A DNA stretch of 64,000 nt from the NCBI GenBank assembly GCA_024400455.1, contig JAKSMU010000004.1, forward strand, positions 158,213 to 222,212, in the 5' to 3' direction. Of this stretch, positions 17,589-25,296 are shown piece by piece (within the stretch, counting starts at the first letter, position 1; every line of letters starts with the position of its first letter). This stretch comes from Bacteroidales bacterium. GTDB lineage: Bacteria > Bacteroidota > Bacteroidia > Bacteroidales > F082. The notes beneath the pieces are model-generated. The model saw nothing but the letters and a program-made list of their open reading frames with translations. It had not been told where the DNA came from and made no database searches. The translations under genes and the position numbers were made by a program.

Positions 17589-18425
17589 TTATTTGTTGTA
17601 CTTAACGAGGATATCCATGAAGCTGATGGAAGAATCTTCCATGTCGCTTGTGATCTTTTCGATTTTAGATGCGATGAAGTTGAAGAAAATCTGAAGGATG
17701 ATAGCTGCGATCAGACCGAACACGGTGGTCAACAGAGCGACCTTCATACCTGATGCAACGATGGTTGGGCTCATATCGCCAGCAGCAGCGATATTATCGA
17801 AAGCCTGAATCATACCGATAACAGTACCCATGAAACCGAACATAGGAGCCAAGCTAATGCAAAGGCCGACCCAGCTCAGACCGCTTTCGAGCTTACCAGC
17901 AGCGACAGCACCGTAAGAAACGAGTGACTTTTCAACATCTTCGAGTGACTGACCATCCTGCAGACGGATGAGACCCTGTGTGAAAATGCTAGCGACAGGA
18001 CCGCGTGTGTCCTTGCAGAGTTGCTTAGCGCCTTCAACATCACCAGCCTTCATCTTATCTTCGATGCCAGCGAGGAGCTTCTTTGAATTAGCATCAGCCA
18101 TGGTCAGATAAATGATTCTTTCAATTGAAACAGCCATACCGATCAAGAGGATGACCAACACGATGCCCATGAAACCAGGACCACCATCGATGAACTGCTT
18201 CTTGATTGATTCACGGAAAGTTACAGGAGCTTCTTCAGCTGGCTGAACAGCTTCTACAACTTCTTCTTCTACAGCCTCAACAGCCTCAGCTGGAGTGGCT
18301 TCTTCTGGAGCAACGGTCTGTTCTGTTGCTTCTGGTTGTGCTTGCTCTTCTTGAGCAACGACGAGATTGCTGATACCGAATGTCATAAAACCAGCAACCA
18401 TGAGGAAAGCAATTAATTTTTTCAT
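17589..18425 (-). CDS. exbB: MotA/TolQ/ExbB proton channel protein with N-terminal extension
   Basis: ExbB is the three-helix proton-channel subunit of the TonB energising complex. The channel domain occupies about residues 85-275, with GIVLVILLIGMAVSIERII for helix 1 and APMFGFMGTVIGMIQAFD followed by KVALLTTVFGLIAAIILQI for helices 2 and 3. Before it come a signal-like hydrophobic segment (about 4-24) and an Ala/Glu/Pro/Val-rich linker (about 25-70), an extension absent from E. coli ExbB but common in Bacteroidota. It leads a four-gene operon. No perfect -7 box lies in the 70 bases up to tRNA-Ser, so read-through from the tRNA is possible. Confidence 0.93.
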   Translation of the reverse strand: MKKLIAFLMVAGFMTFGISNLVVAQEEQAQPEATEQTVAPEEATPAEAVEAVEEEVVEAVQPAEEAPVTFRESIKKQFIDGGPGFMGIVLVILLIGMAVSIERIIYLTMADANSKKLLAGIEDKMKAGDVEGAKQLCKDTRGPVASIFTQGLIRLQDGQSLEDVEKSLVSYGAVAAGKLESGLSWVGLCISLAPMFGFMGTVIGMIQAFDNIAAAGDMSPTIVASGMKVALLTTVFGLIAAIILQIFFNFIASKIEKITSDMEDSSISFMDILVKYNK

Positions 18426-18496
18426 AGTTAATTTAAATGTTGATTATTACTTTTTTGAATTAATTCATTTCTAACTTACAACAATTCAGTTATTTG

Positions 18497-18584
18497 CGGA
18501 GAGAGCGGGATTCGAACCCGCGATACCCTTTTGGAGTATACACACTTTCCAGGCGTGCTCCTTAAACCACTCGGACATCTCTCC
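18497..18584 (-). tRNA. tRNA-Ser(GGA)
   Basis: An 88-base cloverleaf with the long variable arm of class II tRNAs. The acceptor is GGAGAGA / TCTCTCC, the anticodon stem CACGC / GTGTG has loop CTGGAAA (anticodon GGA), and the T arm is GCGGG / CCCGC. The discriminator is G and CCA is not encoded. Confidence 0.96.
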
Positions 18585-18624
18585 ATGGCCTATTCCCACT
18601 TCTCAAACCCTACAAAAATCGTTG

Positions 18625-18632
18625 CGAAAGTA
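18625..18632 (-). promoter_or_regulatory. Promoter -7 box for tRNA-Ser
   Basis: The minus strand reads TACTTTCG, 40 bases before the mature tRNA 5' end. Confidence 0.55.
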
Positions 18633-18764
18633 CGCATTTTTTTAATTGAAAAACCAAAACTTTCAGAAACATTATTTGTTTTTTTCTCATAACATTTCAC
18701 AAAGCATTGATAATCACATATTGAACGCTGATTTCCGAGTTTTATTTTATGACAAGTTTTTTCT

Positions 18765-19799
18765 TCACTCTGTCATTTCGCCACGAATGGATACTTCCAT
18801 CAAATGCTTGATGTTTTCAGCCGGCATACTCTCTCCCATCAGATACATCAGCTTGGTTATGGCAGCTTCTGTCGTCATGTCGTGACCGCTGATGACACCG
18901 ATTTGACCCATGCCAAGGCTGGTTTCATAACGGCCCATTTCAACTGATCCTGATTCGCACTGCGTTATATTCAAGATAATCAAACCCTTGTCAGCTGCAT
19001 CTTTCAAAGCGGACAGGAACCAAGGCTTTGTGGTAGCATTACCCGAACCAAAAGTCTCTAAAACCACGGCCTTCAGGCCTGGAGCCGAAAGAAAATGACG
19101 CACAAATGATTCCGAAATGCCCGGAAACAGTTTCAAGATACCCACATTTTCATCCATATTCTTGTGGACTTTCAGTTTCTTGAAATTAGGCTTGAAGATA
19201 CGCTCCTTATTATATTTAATGTGAATGCCCACATCGGCAAGGCTTGGGAAATTGCATGAAGCGAATGCATCGAAACCTTCGGCATTGAACTTTGTCGTGC
19301 GGTTGCCACGCAAAAGCTGGTTCTGGAAGAAGATGCAGACTTCTGGCACAATGGAAACATCATCAACCTTTGCAGCAGCAATTTCGATAGCTCCAAGGAA
19401 ATTCCTTCTTCCATCGGTGCGAACCAATCCCATAGGGAGTTGCGAACCCGTCAAGATGACTGGCTTATTAAGGTTTTCAAGCATAAAGCTCAGCGCTGAC
19501 GCCGTAAATGCCATCGTGTCGGATCCATGCAGCACGACGAAACCGTCATACATTTCATAGTTTTCCTCAATCTTATCCACCAAACGGACCCAAAACGCCG
19601 GATCCATATTGGAGGAATCAATCAGCGGGTCAAAGGAATAGAAATCGATTTTGTAGCCCAAATCACGCAACATCGGGACATGGGTGTAGATATTACTGAA
19701 ATCGAAAGGTGCCCAAGCACCGGTTTTTGGGTCTTGCATCATGCCGATGGTGCCACCCGTGTAAAGCACCAGAATGGATATTTCTTCGCGTTGTATCAT
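18765..19799 (-). CDS. ansA: Type I (cytoplasmic) L-asparaginase
   Basis: The enzyme hydrolyses asparagine to aspartate and ammonia. The 344-residue length fits the family. Both catalytic threonine motifs are present: VLYTGGTIGM near residues 12-21 and VLHGSDTMAFTASALSF near 88-104. There is no signal peptide, so this is the cytoplasmic type. The ATG overlaps the tatD stop (ATGA), making it the last gene of trpS-hflX-tatD-ansA. The C terminus (SIRGEMTE) is ordinary. Confidence 0.95.
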   Translation of the reverse strand: MIQREEISILVLYTGGTIGMMQDPKTGAWAPFDFSNIYTHVPMLRDLGYKIDFYSFDPLIDSSNMDPAFWVRLVDKIEENYEMYDGFVVLHGSDTMAFTASALSFMLENLNKPVILTGSQLPMGLVRTDGRRNFLGAIEIAAAKVDDVSIVPEVCIFFQNQLLRGNRTTKFNAEGFDAFASCNFPSLADVGIHIKYNKERIFKPNFKKLKVHKNMDENVGILKLFPGISESFVRHFLSAPGLKAVVLETFGSGNATTKPWFLSALKDAADKGLIILNITQCESGSVEMGRYETSLGMGQIGVISGHDMTTEAAITKLMYLMGESMPAENIKHLMEVSIRGEMTE

Positions 19800-20563
19800 A
19801 AATCAAATAGTTTTTTTGCGTTTTGAGTTGTTATTTCGGCAATTTCTTCAAGCTGACATTGCCTTATTTCGGCTATTTTTCTTGCCGTATCAACCATGAA
19901 AGCCGGTTCATTACGTTTGCCGCGATGCGGAACGGGCGAAAGATACGGGGCATCGGTTTCAAGGACAATTCGTTCCAAAGGCAGTTTGGCCAAAAAATCC
20001 TTCACCGGACAGCTTTTGTAAGTGGTCACGCCACCCAGACCGAGGTGAAAGCCGAGGTCAAGATAAGCCTTTGCTTCGTCGAGGGTTCCGTTGAAACAGT
20101 GCATCACGCCACGCAAACCGCCATCCTGTTTCTTTTCCAGAACGGCACGCATCTTGTCGAAAGCATTGCGGGCATGAATGGAAACAGGCAGTTTCAATTG
20201 CTTCGCCCAATCCAACTGAAGCTCAAAGACTTCCAGCTGTTGTTTCTCAAAAGTCGTGTCCCAATAGAAATCCAAGCCGATTTCACCGACACCTACATAA
20301 ATATTCTTTTCCAGTTCCTTTTCAATGCAAGCCATCACCTTTTTGTAATCCTCGCGCACTTCCTCAGGCTGCAAACCCATCATCACGCGGCAATGGTCGG
20401 GAAACTGTCCTAAAGTATCTAGCATCGGAGCAATGGTCGCGGCATCCACATTAGGAAGCAGCAACATCTGCACGCCGTTTTCCACGGCACGCTGCACCAC
20501 TTCGGCGCGGTCGGTGTCAAATTCCTTGTCGTAGATATGTGTATGTGTGTCAACGAAATACAT
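19796..20563 (-). CDS. tatD: TatD-family metal-dependent deoxyribonuclease
   Basis: This 255-residue TIM-barrel hydrolase has the TatD metal ligands in order: VDTHTHIYD at the N terminus, VGVGEIGLDFYWD near 90-102, the Histidines of VSIHARNAF and VMHCFNG, and ETDAPYLSPVPHRGKRNEP near the C terminus. TatD enzymes are 3'-5' exonucleases that act on DNA and some RNAs. ATG at 20563 begins two bases after the hflX stop and is preferred over a TTG six bases upstream. The end overlaps ansA by four bases. Confidence 0.94.
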   Translation of the reverse strand: MYFVDTHTHIYDKEFDTDRAEVVQRAVENGVQMLLLPNVDAATIAPMLDTLGQFPDHCRVMMGLQPEEVREDYKKVMACIEKELEKNIYVGVGEIGLDFYWDTTFEKQQLEVFELQLDWAKQLKLPVSIHARNAFDKMRAVLEKKQDGGLRGVMHCFNGTLDEAKAYLDLGFHLGLGGVTTYKSCPVKDFLAKLPLERIVLETDAPYLSPVPHRGKRNEPAFMVDTARKIAEIRQCQLEEIAEITTQNAKKLFDL

Positions 20564-20565
20564 AA

Positions 20566-21759
20566 TCAATACAAGAAATTATCATAAGGATAACGGATGG
20601 CATGCATATCACGGATTTCCTTATAGAGCAAATCACGGAATTCCTGATAGTTGTCGCGGCCCTTTGCCGAGATGAAGATACAAGGCTTGTCAGTCTTTGC
20701 CATCCAAGTCTGTTTCAGTTCTTCGTATGAGACATTACGTTTGGTAGCCGGCGTCAGGTCGTCAGGGTCTTTCTCTTCCCAAGTATAAGCGTCTATCTTG
20801 TTGAAAACCATGATGGTTTTCTTGTCGGAAGCGCCCAATTCATTCAAAGTCTGGTTGACGACCTCAATCTGCGATTCAAAATCGGGATGCGAGATGTCAA
20901 CAACATGCAGCAGAATATCGGACTCACGCACCTCATCAAGAGTCGACTTGAACGATTCTACCAAACCATGTGGCAACTTGCGGATGAAACCGACCGTATC
21001 GGACAATAAGAAAGGCAGATTTTCGACCACGACCTTGCGCACCGTAGTGTCAAGCGTAGCGAAAAGTTTGTTTTCGGTATATACTTCCGATTTGCTCAAC
21101 AAATTCATGATGGTCGATTTACCCACATTGGTATAACCCACCAGCGCGACACGCACCAGTTTGCCACGCTGCTTACGCTGCACGGTCTTCTGCATGTCGA
21201 TTTCCTTAAGCTTTTCCTTCAGATTGGCAATACGTTCCAAAATCAAGCGGCGGTCGGTTTCAATCTGGGTCTCACCAGGACCTCGCATTCCAATACCGCC
21301 CCTTTGACGTTCCAAGTGCGTCCACATACGGGTCAGACGCGGAAGAAGATATTGATATTGCGCCAACTCCACTTGCGCTTTTGCATGAGACGTATGTGCA
21401 TTTGAAGCGAAGATGTCCAGAATCAGACTCGTACGGTCAAGAATACGGCACTCCAAAGCGTTTTCCATATTACGGAGTTGCGTAGCCGTCAGTTCATCGT
21501 CGACCACAGCCAATTGCAGGTTTTCCGCCTTGATATACTGATGAATTTCTTCCAATTTTCCAGAACCCAGATAAGTCACACTGCTCGGATGGTCCATGGC
21601 CTGCACGAAACGTGCCACGGGAACACCGCCTGCCGTCTCCAATAGGAAAGCCAGTTCGTCAAGGTACTCCTCCGTACGCTCACGGTTCTGTTCGCGTGTT
21701 GACACAGCAATCAAGACAGCGCGCTCCGGAATCTTCTCGTATGTAACAAAATCTCCCAT
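20566..21759 (-). CDS. hflX: GTPase HflX
   Basis: HflX is a ribosome-associated GTPase that splits stalled or heat-damaged 70S ribosomes. The N-terminal HflX domain (about residues 1-190) contains the glycine-rich GGIGMRGPGETQIETDRR. The G domain follows, with G1 GYTNVGKS near 208-215, G3 DTVGFIRKLPHGLVESFKST, and G4 NKID. The 397-residue length is normal. The ATG overlaps the trpS stop by one base (TAATG), indicating coupled expression within trpS-hflX-tatD-ansA. Confidence 0.96.
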   Translation of the reverse strand: MGDFVTYEKIPERAVLIAVSTREQNRERTEEYLDELAFLLETAGGVPVARFVQAMDHPSSVTYLGSGKLEEIHQYIKAENLQLAVVDDELTATQLRNMENALECRILDRTSLILDIFASNAHTSHAKAQVELAQYQYLLPRLTRMWTHLERQRGGIGMRGPGETQIETDRRLILERIANLKEKLKEIDMQKTVQRKQRGKLVRVALVGYTNVGKSTIMNLLSKSEVYTENKLFATLDTTVRKVVVENLPFLLSDTVGFIRKLPHGLVESFKSTLDEVRESDILLHVVDISHPDFESQIEVVNQTLNELGASDKKTIMVFNKIDAYTWEEKDPDDLTPATKRNVSYEELKQTWMAKTDKPCIFISAKGRDNYQEFRDLLYKEIRDMHAIRYPYDNFLY

Positions 21760-22754
21760 TAATACACTTTGAATCCAATGATTTTCCTCACTTCATTCAG
21801 GGTCTTCGATGCGCTTTCACGCGCCTTTTCGGCACCCATGCGTGCAATACGGTCGAGACGAGCCTCGTCGGACGAGAACTCCACAATGCGTTCACGAATC
21901 GGGGCGATGGTCTTTACCATGTCTTCGGCAATCTGTTTCTTCATGTCGCCATAGCGAATCGAGCAGTCGTTCCACTTCTCATCGAAGAATTTCACCGTTT
22001 CCGGTTCACTGACGATGCTCATCATCGTGAAGAGGTTTTGGATCACCTCTGGTTTTGGACTATTAGGTTCGGTTGGGCCACTGTCGGTAACAGCGCGCAT
22101 CACTTTCTTGCGCATGGTCTTTTCGTCTTCGAAAAGATAAATGCAGTTGCCATCGCTCTTGCCCATCTTTCCGCTGCCATCCAAGCCCGGCACCTTGATG
22201 GCGTCGCCGCCGAAGTAGTAGTTCTGGGGTTCGGTAAAGAATTCCACATTATATATGTTGTTGAAACGGCGGGCACACTTGCGGGCCATCTCCATGTTCT
22301 GTTCCTGGTCCTTGCCTACCGGCACCCATTTGGCACGGTGCTGCAGAATGTCGGCAGCCATCAGCGTGGGATAGGTATAGAGTCCGGCATTCACATTGTC
22401 AGGCTGCTGACGGGCCTTTTCCTTGAAAGTGGTCACACGGCCCAATTCGCCGATGTAGGCATTCATGTTGAAATAGAGATAGAGTTCCAAAGTCTCCGGC
22501 ACATCGCTTTGGATATAGATGGTGGCCTTTTCAGGGTCGATGCCACAGGCAAGATATTCGGCCAAAATGGTGCGGGCCGACTTCTGTATGTTTTCAGGCG
22601 TAGGATGTGTGGTCAGCGAATGCCAGTCGGCGATGAAGAAATAGCAATTGTAGTCTTCTTGCATCTTCACGAAGCTGCGCACGGCGCCATAATAGTTGCC
22701 AAGATGGAGGTTACCTGTAGGGCGGATGCCGCTCAATACGATTTCGTTTTTCAT
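21759..22754 (-). CDS. trpS: Tryptophan--tRNA ligase
   Basis: This class Ic aminoacyl-tRNA synthetase is 331 residues long. The HIGH-type motif is TGNLHLGNYYG near residues 13-23 and the KMSKS-type motif is KMGKSDGN near 198-205. FIADWHSLTT, QSDVPE and a dimer-forming C-terminal helical domain are present. It leads the minus-strand operon with hflX. A TACCTTTG promoter lies 24 bases before the ATG. Confidence 0.97.
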   Translation of the reverse strand: MKNEIVLSGIRPTGNLHLGNYYGAVRSFVKMQEDYNCYFFIADWHSLTTHPTPENIQKSARTILAEYLACGIDPEKATIYIQSDVPETLELYLYFNMNAYIGELGRVTTFKEKARQQPDNVNAGLYTYPTLMAADILQHRAKWVPVGKDQEQNMEMARKCARRFNNIYNVEFFTEPQNYYFGGDAIKVPGLDGSGKMGKSDGNCIYLFEDEKTMRKKVMRAVTDSGPTEPNSPKPEVIQNLFTMMSIVSEPETVKFFDEKWNDCSIRYGDMKKQIAEDMVKTIAPIRERIVEFSSDEARLDRIARMGAEKARESASKTLNEVRKIIGFKVY

Positions 22755-22777
22755 ATTCGTTCAAAGATATTTGGGGG

Positions 22778-22785
22778 CAAAGGTA
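22778..22785 (-). promoter_or_regulatory. Promoter -7 box for trpS-hflX-tatD-ansA
   Basis: The minus strand reads TACCTTTG, giving a leader of about 20 bases. Confidence 0.65.
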
Positions 22786-22830
22786 CAAATAATTCAGATA
22801 AGGGTCTATATATCTATCTAATTTTCACTA

Positions 22831-22967
22831 CTCGCTTCGTGGCACGACCTTCCACTCTGCTGATGTGTAGGTGCAGTCGCCTTCGGGGCAGCCAACCTCA
22901 AGGCAGAGTTTAAGTTTAAAAAGGAATGGATTAAAAAAAGCCCGTCCTTTTTGGGGACAGGCTTTTT
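22831..22967 (+). ncRNA. Candidate structured RNA between trpS and the RNase G gene
   Basis: This stretch has no convincing reading frame. On the plus strand a long-range stem ACTCTGC (22852-22858) / GCAGAGT encloses a G/C-rich domain that contains AGGT / ACCT and a GCC-TTCGG-GGC hairpin. A weak -7 box, TAATTTTC at 22819-22826, precedes it, and it runs into a hairpin with a T run. It could equally be an untranslated spacer or be read from the other strand. I could not match it to a known RNA family. Confidence 0.25.
22933..22967. terminator. Bidirectional hairpin terminator after the RNase G gene
   Basis: AAAAAGCCCGTCC / GGACAGGCTTTTT, a 12-13 bp stem with one mismatch and A/T runs on both sides. 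It terminates the minus-strand rng transcript and could end a plus-strand RNA. Confidence 0.85.
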
Positions 22968-22990
22968 GATGTTTTCTTTCAGTAGCAATC

Positions 22991-24580
22991 TCAGAGGGCG
23001 ATGTCTTCGCCGCTAGCGTTCTGGAAGTTGTACTGCAAGGCGTGGAAGTCGTTCATGGGCTGCACCTTAAAGGATTTCCCATATTTACGCATCCACTTGC
23101 GACGGATTGAAAACAGCCCTTTCGTCAGATAGGCGTGGATGAAAGGATGTACCTGCACGGTGATGTGGTTCTCGTTTTGGTCGAGAAGCAGGTACTTGAG
23201 GTTGTTTTCGATTTCGTCGATGAACAGGATGGCAGGACGGATTTTGCCTTCGCCGTCGCAGACGGGGCATTTTTCCTGCACTTGGATTTCGGTCTCTGGG
23301 CGTACACGCTGACGGGTAATCTGAATCAGGCCGAACTTCGTTGCCGGAAGGATGTTGTGTTTGGCACGGTCGTGCGACATGGCTTCGCACAGTTTGTCGT
23401 ACAATTCCTTGCGGTGCTTGGCTTCGCGCATGTCAATGAAGTCGACGATGATGATGCCGCCCATATCGCGCAGACGCAACTGGCGAGCAATTTCGACGGC
23501 AGCTTCGAGATTGACCAAAAGTGCATTTTCTTCCTGAGAGTTTTCCTTGTTCACGCGATGGCCACTGTTCACGTCGATGACATGCATGGCCTCAGTGTGC
23601 TCGATGATGAGGTAGACACCGTTTCTGATGGTGACCACGCGTCCGAAAAAGCCTTTTATTTGCTTTGCCACATTGTAATACTCGAAGATTGGGTCCTTGC
23701 CCTTATAGAGGTTTACGATGTCGGCTTTTTGCGGTGCGATGGTCTGGATGTAACTCCGGATTTCTTCATAAAGTGTTTCGTCGTCAACATGAATGTTGTT
23801 GAACGACTCGTTCAGCAAATCGCGCAGCATGACGGAAGTCTGGTCCATTTCGCTTACCATTCTGCCGAAGGTGGTCATTTTCTTCATTTCCACCATACAG
23901 CGTTCCCACTTTTCGACAAGCGATCTGAGGTCGGCATCGAGGTCGGCCACTTTCTTGTCTTCGGCCACCGTACGGATGATGACACCATAATTGGCGGGAC
24001 GGATGCTTTGGATGAGTTTCTTCAAGCGGTTGCGTTCGGCGCCGCTGCGGATTTTCTGTGATACCGAAATGCGGTTGGAGAAAGGCACGAGCACCAGATA
24101 TCGTCCGGCGAAAGATATTTCGGAAGAGATTCTGGGGCCTTTTGTCGAGATGGGTTCCTTGGCAATCTGAACCGGGACAAGGTCACCGACCTTCAGGAAA
24201 TCGCCGATACGCTGGTTCTTGGGGACATCAGGCTCAAGCTTGAAATCCTCCATCGAAACGCCATCGGCGCCTGACATGACGAGGTTCTTGAATTTTTGCA
24301 AGGAACGTATCTGAGGTCCAAGGTCAAGGAAATGCAGGAAAGCTTCCTTTGAATAGCCCACGTCGACGAAAGCGGCGTTAAGTCCGGGAAGGATTTTCTT
24401 GACCCGGCCGAGATACACGTCACCAACCGCAAACTGGTTGTTAGTCTTCTCTTTGTGAAGTTCGACAAGTATGTTGTCCTCCAGCAGAGCAATGTCAACC
24501 TCCGAAGCGTGCGAGCTGATGACCAGGTCGCGCACCACCGTCTTCTGTTCCACTACTTCTTGTTGTTGTTCTTCAGACAT
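22991..24580 (-). CDS. rng: Ribonuclease E/G family endoribonuclease
   Basis: RNase G/E cleaves single-stranded RNA during rRNA maturation and mRNA decay. The 529-residue product is nearer RNase G length than RNase E, without a long degradosome scaffold. An S1 domain at about residues 35-140 holds GDVYLGRVKKILPGLNAAFV. The catalytic DNase I-like part has HVIDVNSG and IIIVDFIDMR with the two metal-binding Asp. The zinc-link motif CPVCDGEG near residue 430 follows. I use ATG at 24580 (MSEEQQQEVVEQK); a longer reading adds 17 unlikely residues. No -7 box is seen directly upstream, while a very long hairpin is. Confidence 0.94.
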   Translation of the reverse strand: MSEEQQQEVVEQKTVVRDLVISSHASEVDIALLEDNILVELHKEKTNNQFAVGDVYLGRVKKILPGLNAAFVDVGYSKEAFLHFLDLGPQIRSLQKFKNLVMSGADGVSMEDFKLEPDVPKNQRIGDFLKVGDLVPVQIAKEPISTKGPRISSEISFAGRYLVLVPFSNRISVSQKIRSGAERNRLKKLIQSIRPANYGVIIRTVAEDKKVADLDADLRSLVEKWERCMVEMKKMTTFGRMVSEMDQTSVMLRDLLNESFNNIHVDDETLYEEIRSYIQTIAPQKADIVNLYKGKDPIFEYYNVAKQIKGFFGRVVTIRNGVYLIIEHTEAMHVIDVNSGHRVNKENSQEENALLVNLEAAVEIARQLRLRDMGGIIIVDFIDMREAKHRKELYDKLCEAMSHDRAKHNILPATKFGLIQITRQRVRPETEIQVQEKCPVCDGEGKIRPAILFIDEIENNLKYLLLDQNENHITVQVHPFIHAYLTKGLFSIRRKWMRKYGKSFKVQPMNDFHALQYNFQNASGEDIAL

Positions 24581-24620
24581 TGGATTTTGCTTTGTTTTTG
24601 AGGTTAACTTTTCATTTAAA

Positions 24621-24663
24621 AACAATAACACAACATTGTATGTGCCAATGCTGTGTTATTGTT
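24621..24663 (-). terminator. Long AU-rich hairpin between the HU region and the RNase G gene
   Basis: Two 18-base arms, AACAATAACACA.. and ..TGTGTTATTGTT, flank a 7-base loop. On the minus-strand RNA the single non-Watson-Crick position is G-U, so the helix is continuous; on the plus strand it would be an A-C mismatch. Five T follow the helix. It can act as a terminator/attenuator or as a structured leader 41 bases before the rng ATG. Confidence 0.65.
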
Positions 24664-24688
24664 AACTTGACATCTTATAAGACGAAAA

Positions 24689-24778
24689 TTATTTCTTCTT
24701 ATGTCTGTCCTTTCTCAAGCGTTTTTTGCGCTTGTGAGTTGACATCTTGTGTCTTTTGTGTTTTTTACCGTTTGGCAT
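24689..24778 (-). CDS. 29-residue basic protein of the AURKAIP1/COX24 type
   Basis: A tiny ORF encodes MPNGKKHKRHKMSTHKRKK followed by RLRKDRHKKK: 29 residues, most of them Lys, Arg or His. This pattern matches the short AURKAIP1/COX24-domain proteins recurrent in Bacteroidota. They are related to mitochondrial mS38, and I recall a ribosomal association in Flavobacterium. The composition makes rRNA binding plausible. It lies 29 bases after the HU gene on the same strand, and only a long hairpin separates it from rng. Conserved codons rather than chance are suggested by the resemblance to the known family; the exact role is inferred. Confidence 0.82.
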   Translation of the reverse strand: MPNGKKHKRHKMSTHKRKKRLRKDRHKKK

Positions 24779-24807
24779 AGTATTAAGATTTTAAAATATT
24801 CAAACGA

Positions 24808-25080
24808 TTATTTAACTGCATTCATGAAAGTCTTAGCTGGCTTGAAAGCCGGAATGTTGTGTGCTGGAATGGTGATTGAAACATTCTTAGAGATGTTTCT
24901 GCCAGTCTTTTCAGCTCTTGTCTTGATGATGAAGCTACCGAAGCCTCTCAGATAGACGTTTTCTCCCTTAGCCATAGCAGCCTTAACGGATTCCATGAAA
25001 TATTCAACAACAGTCTGGACAGCACCTTTTTCGATACCAGTCTTGCCAGCGATTTCAGCAACGATTTCTGCTTTTGTCAT
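24808..25080 (-). CDS. HU-family DNA-binding protein
   Basis: HU is a small dimeric nucleoid protein that bends DNA. The 90-residue product begins MTKAEIVAEIAGKTGIEK, contains the family signature GENVYLRGFGSFIIKTRAEKTGRN split around residues 40-63, and has the Pro-containing DNA-intercalating arm region (NISKNVSITIPAHNIPAFKP) before the terminal helix. A TACCTTTG promoter lies 50 bases upstream. The 29-residue basic protein follows on the same strand and the two are probably co-transcribed. Confidence 0.97.
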   Translation of the reverse strand: MTKAEIVAEIAGKTGIEKGAVQTVVEYFMESVKAAMAKGENVYLRGFGSFIIKTRAEKTGRNISKNVSITIPAHNIPAFKPAKTFMNAVK

Positions 25081-25129
25081 TTTTCTTATTATTTAATGGT
25101 TATGTATGAGGTTTGTTGTAAATTTGCGG

Positions 25130-25137
25130 CAAAGGTA
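25130..25137 (-). promoter_or_regulatory. Promoter -7 box for the HU gene
   Basis: The minus strand reads TACCTTTG; the predicted leader is about 45 bases. Confidence 0.65.
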
Positions 25138-25296
25138 AAAACAATTTCAATACGGAGACCTTTTTTATTCATTTTTTTAATCTAAAATCCTATAATTTGA
25201 GCAATTAGGCAAAAAAACAAGGGAAAAAGCAAGCGGAAAAAGACTAATTTAGCCCTGAAAACTCAATGAAAGGACTGCAAACCCAACGACGGAACA

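Noticed and set aside
22038..22913. 291-codon plus-strand open frame opposite trpS
   Set aside because: The opposite strand encodes an unambiguous tryptophan--tRNA ligase. The His/Val/Gly-rich product is typical of antisense reading.
23135..24061. 308-codon plus-strand open frame opposite the RNase G gene
   Set aside because: Antisense to catalytic motifs of RNase E/G, with no start context or promoter.
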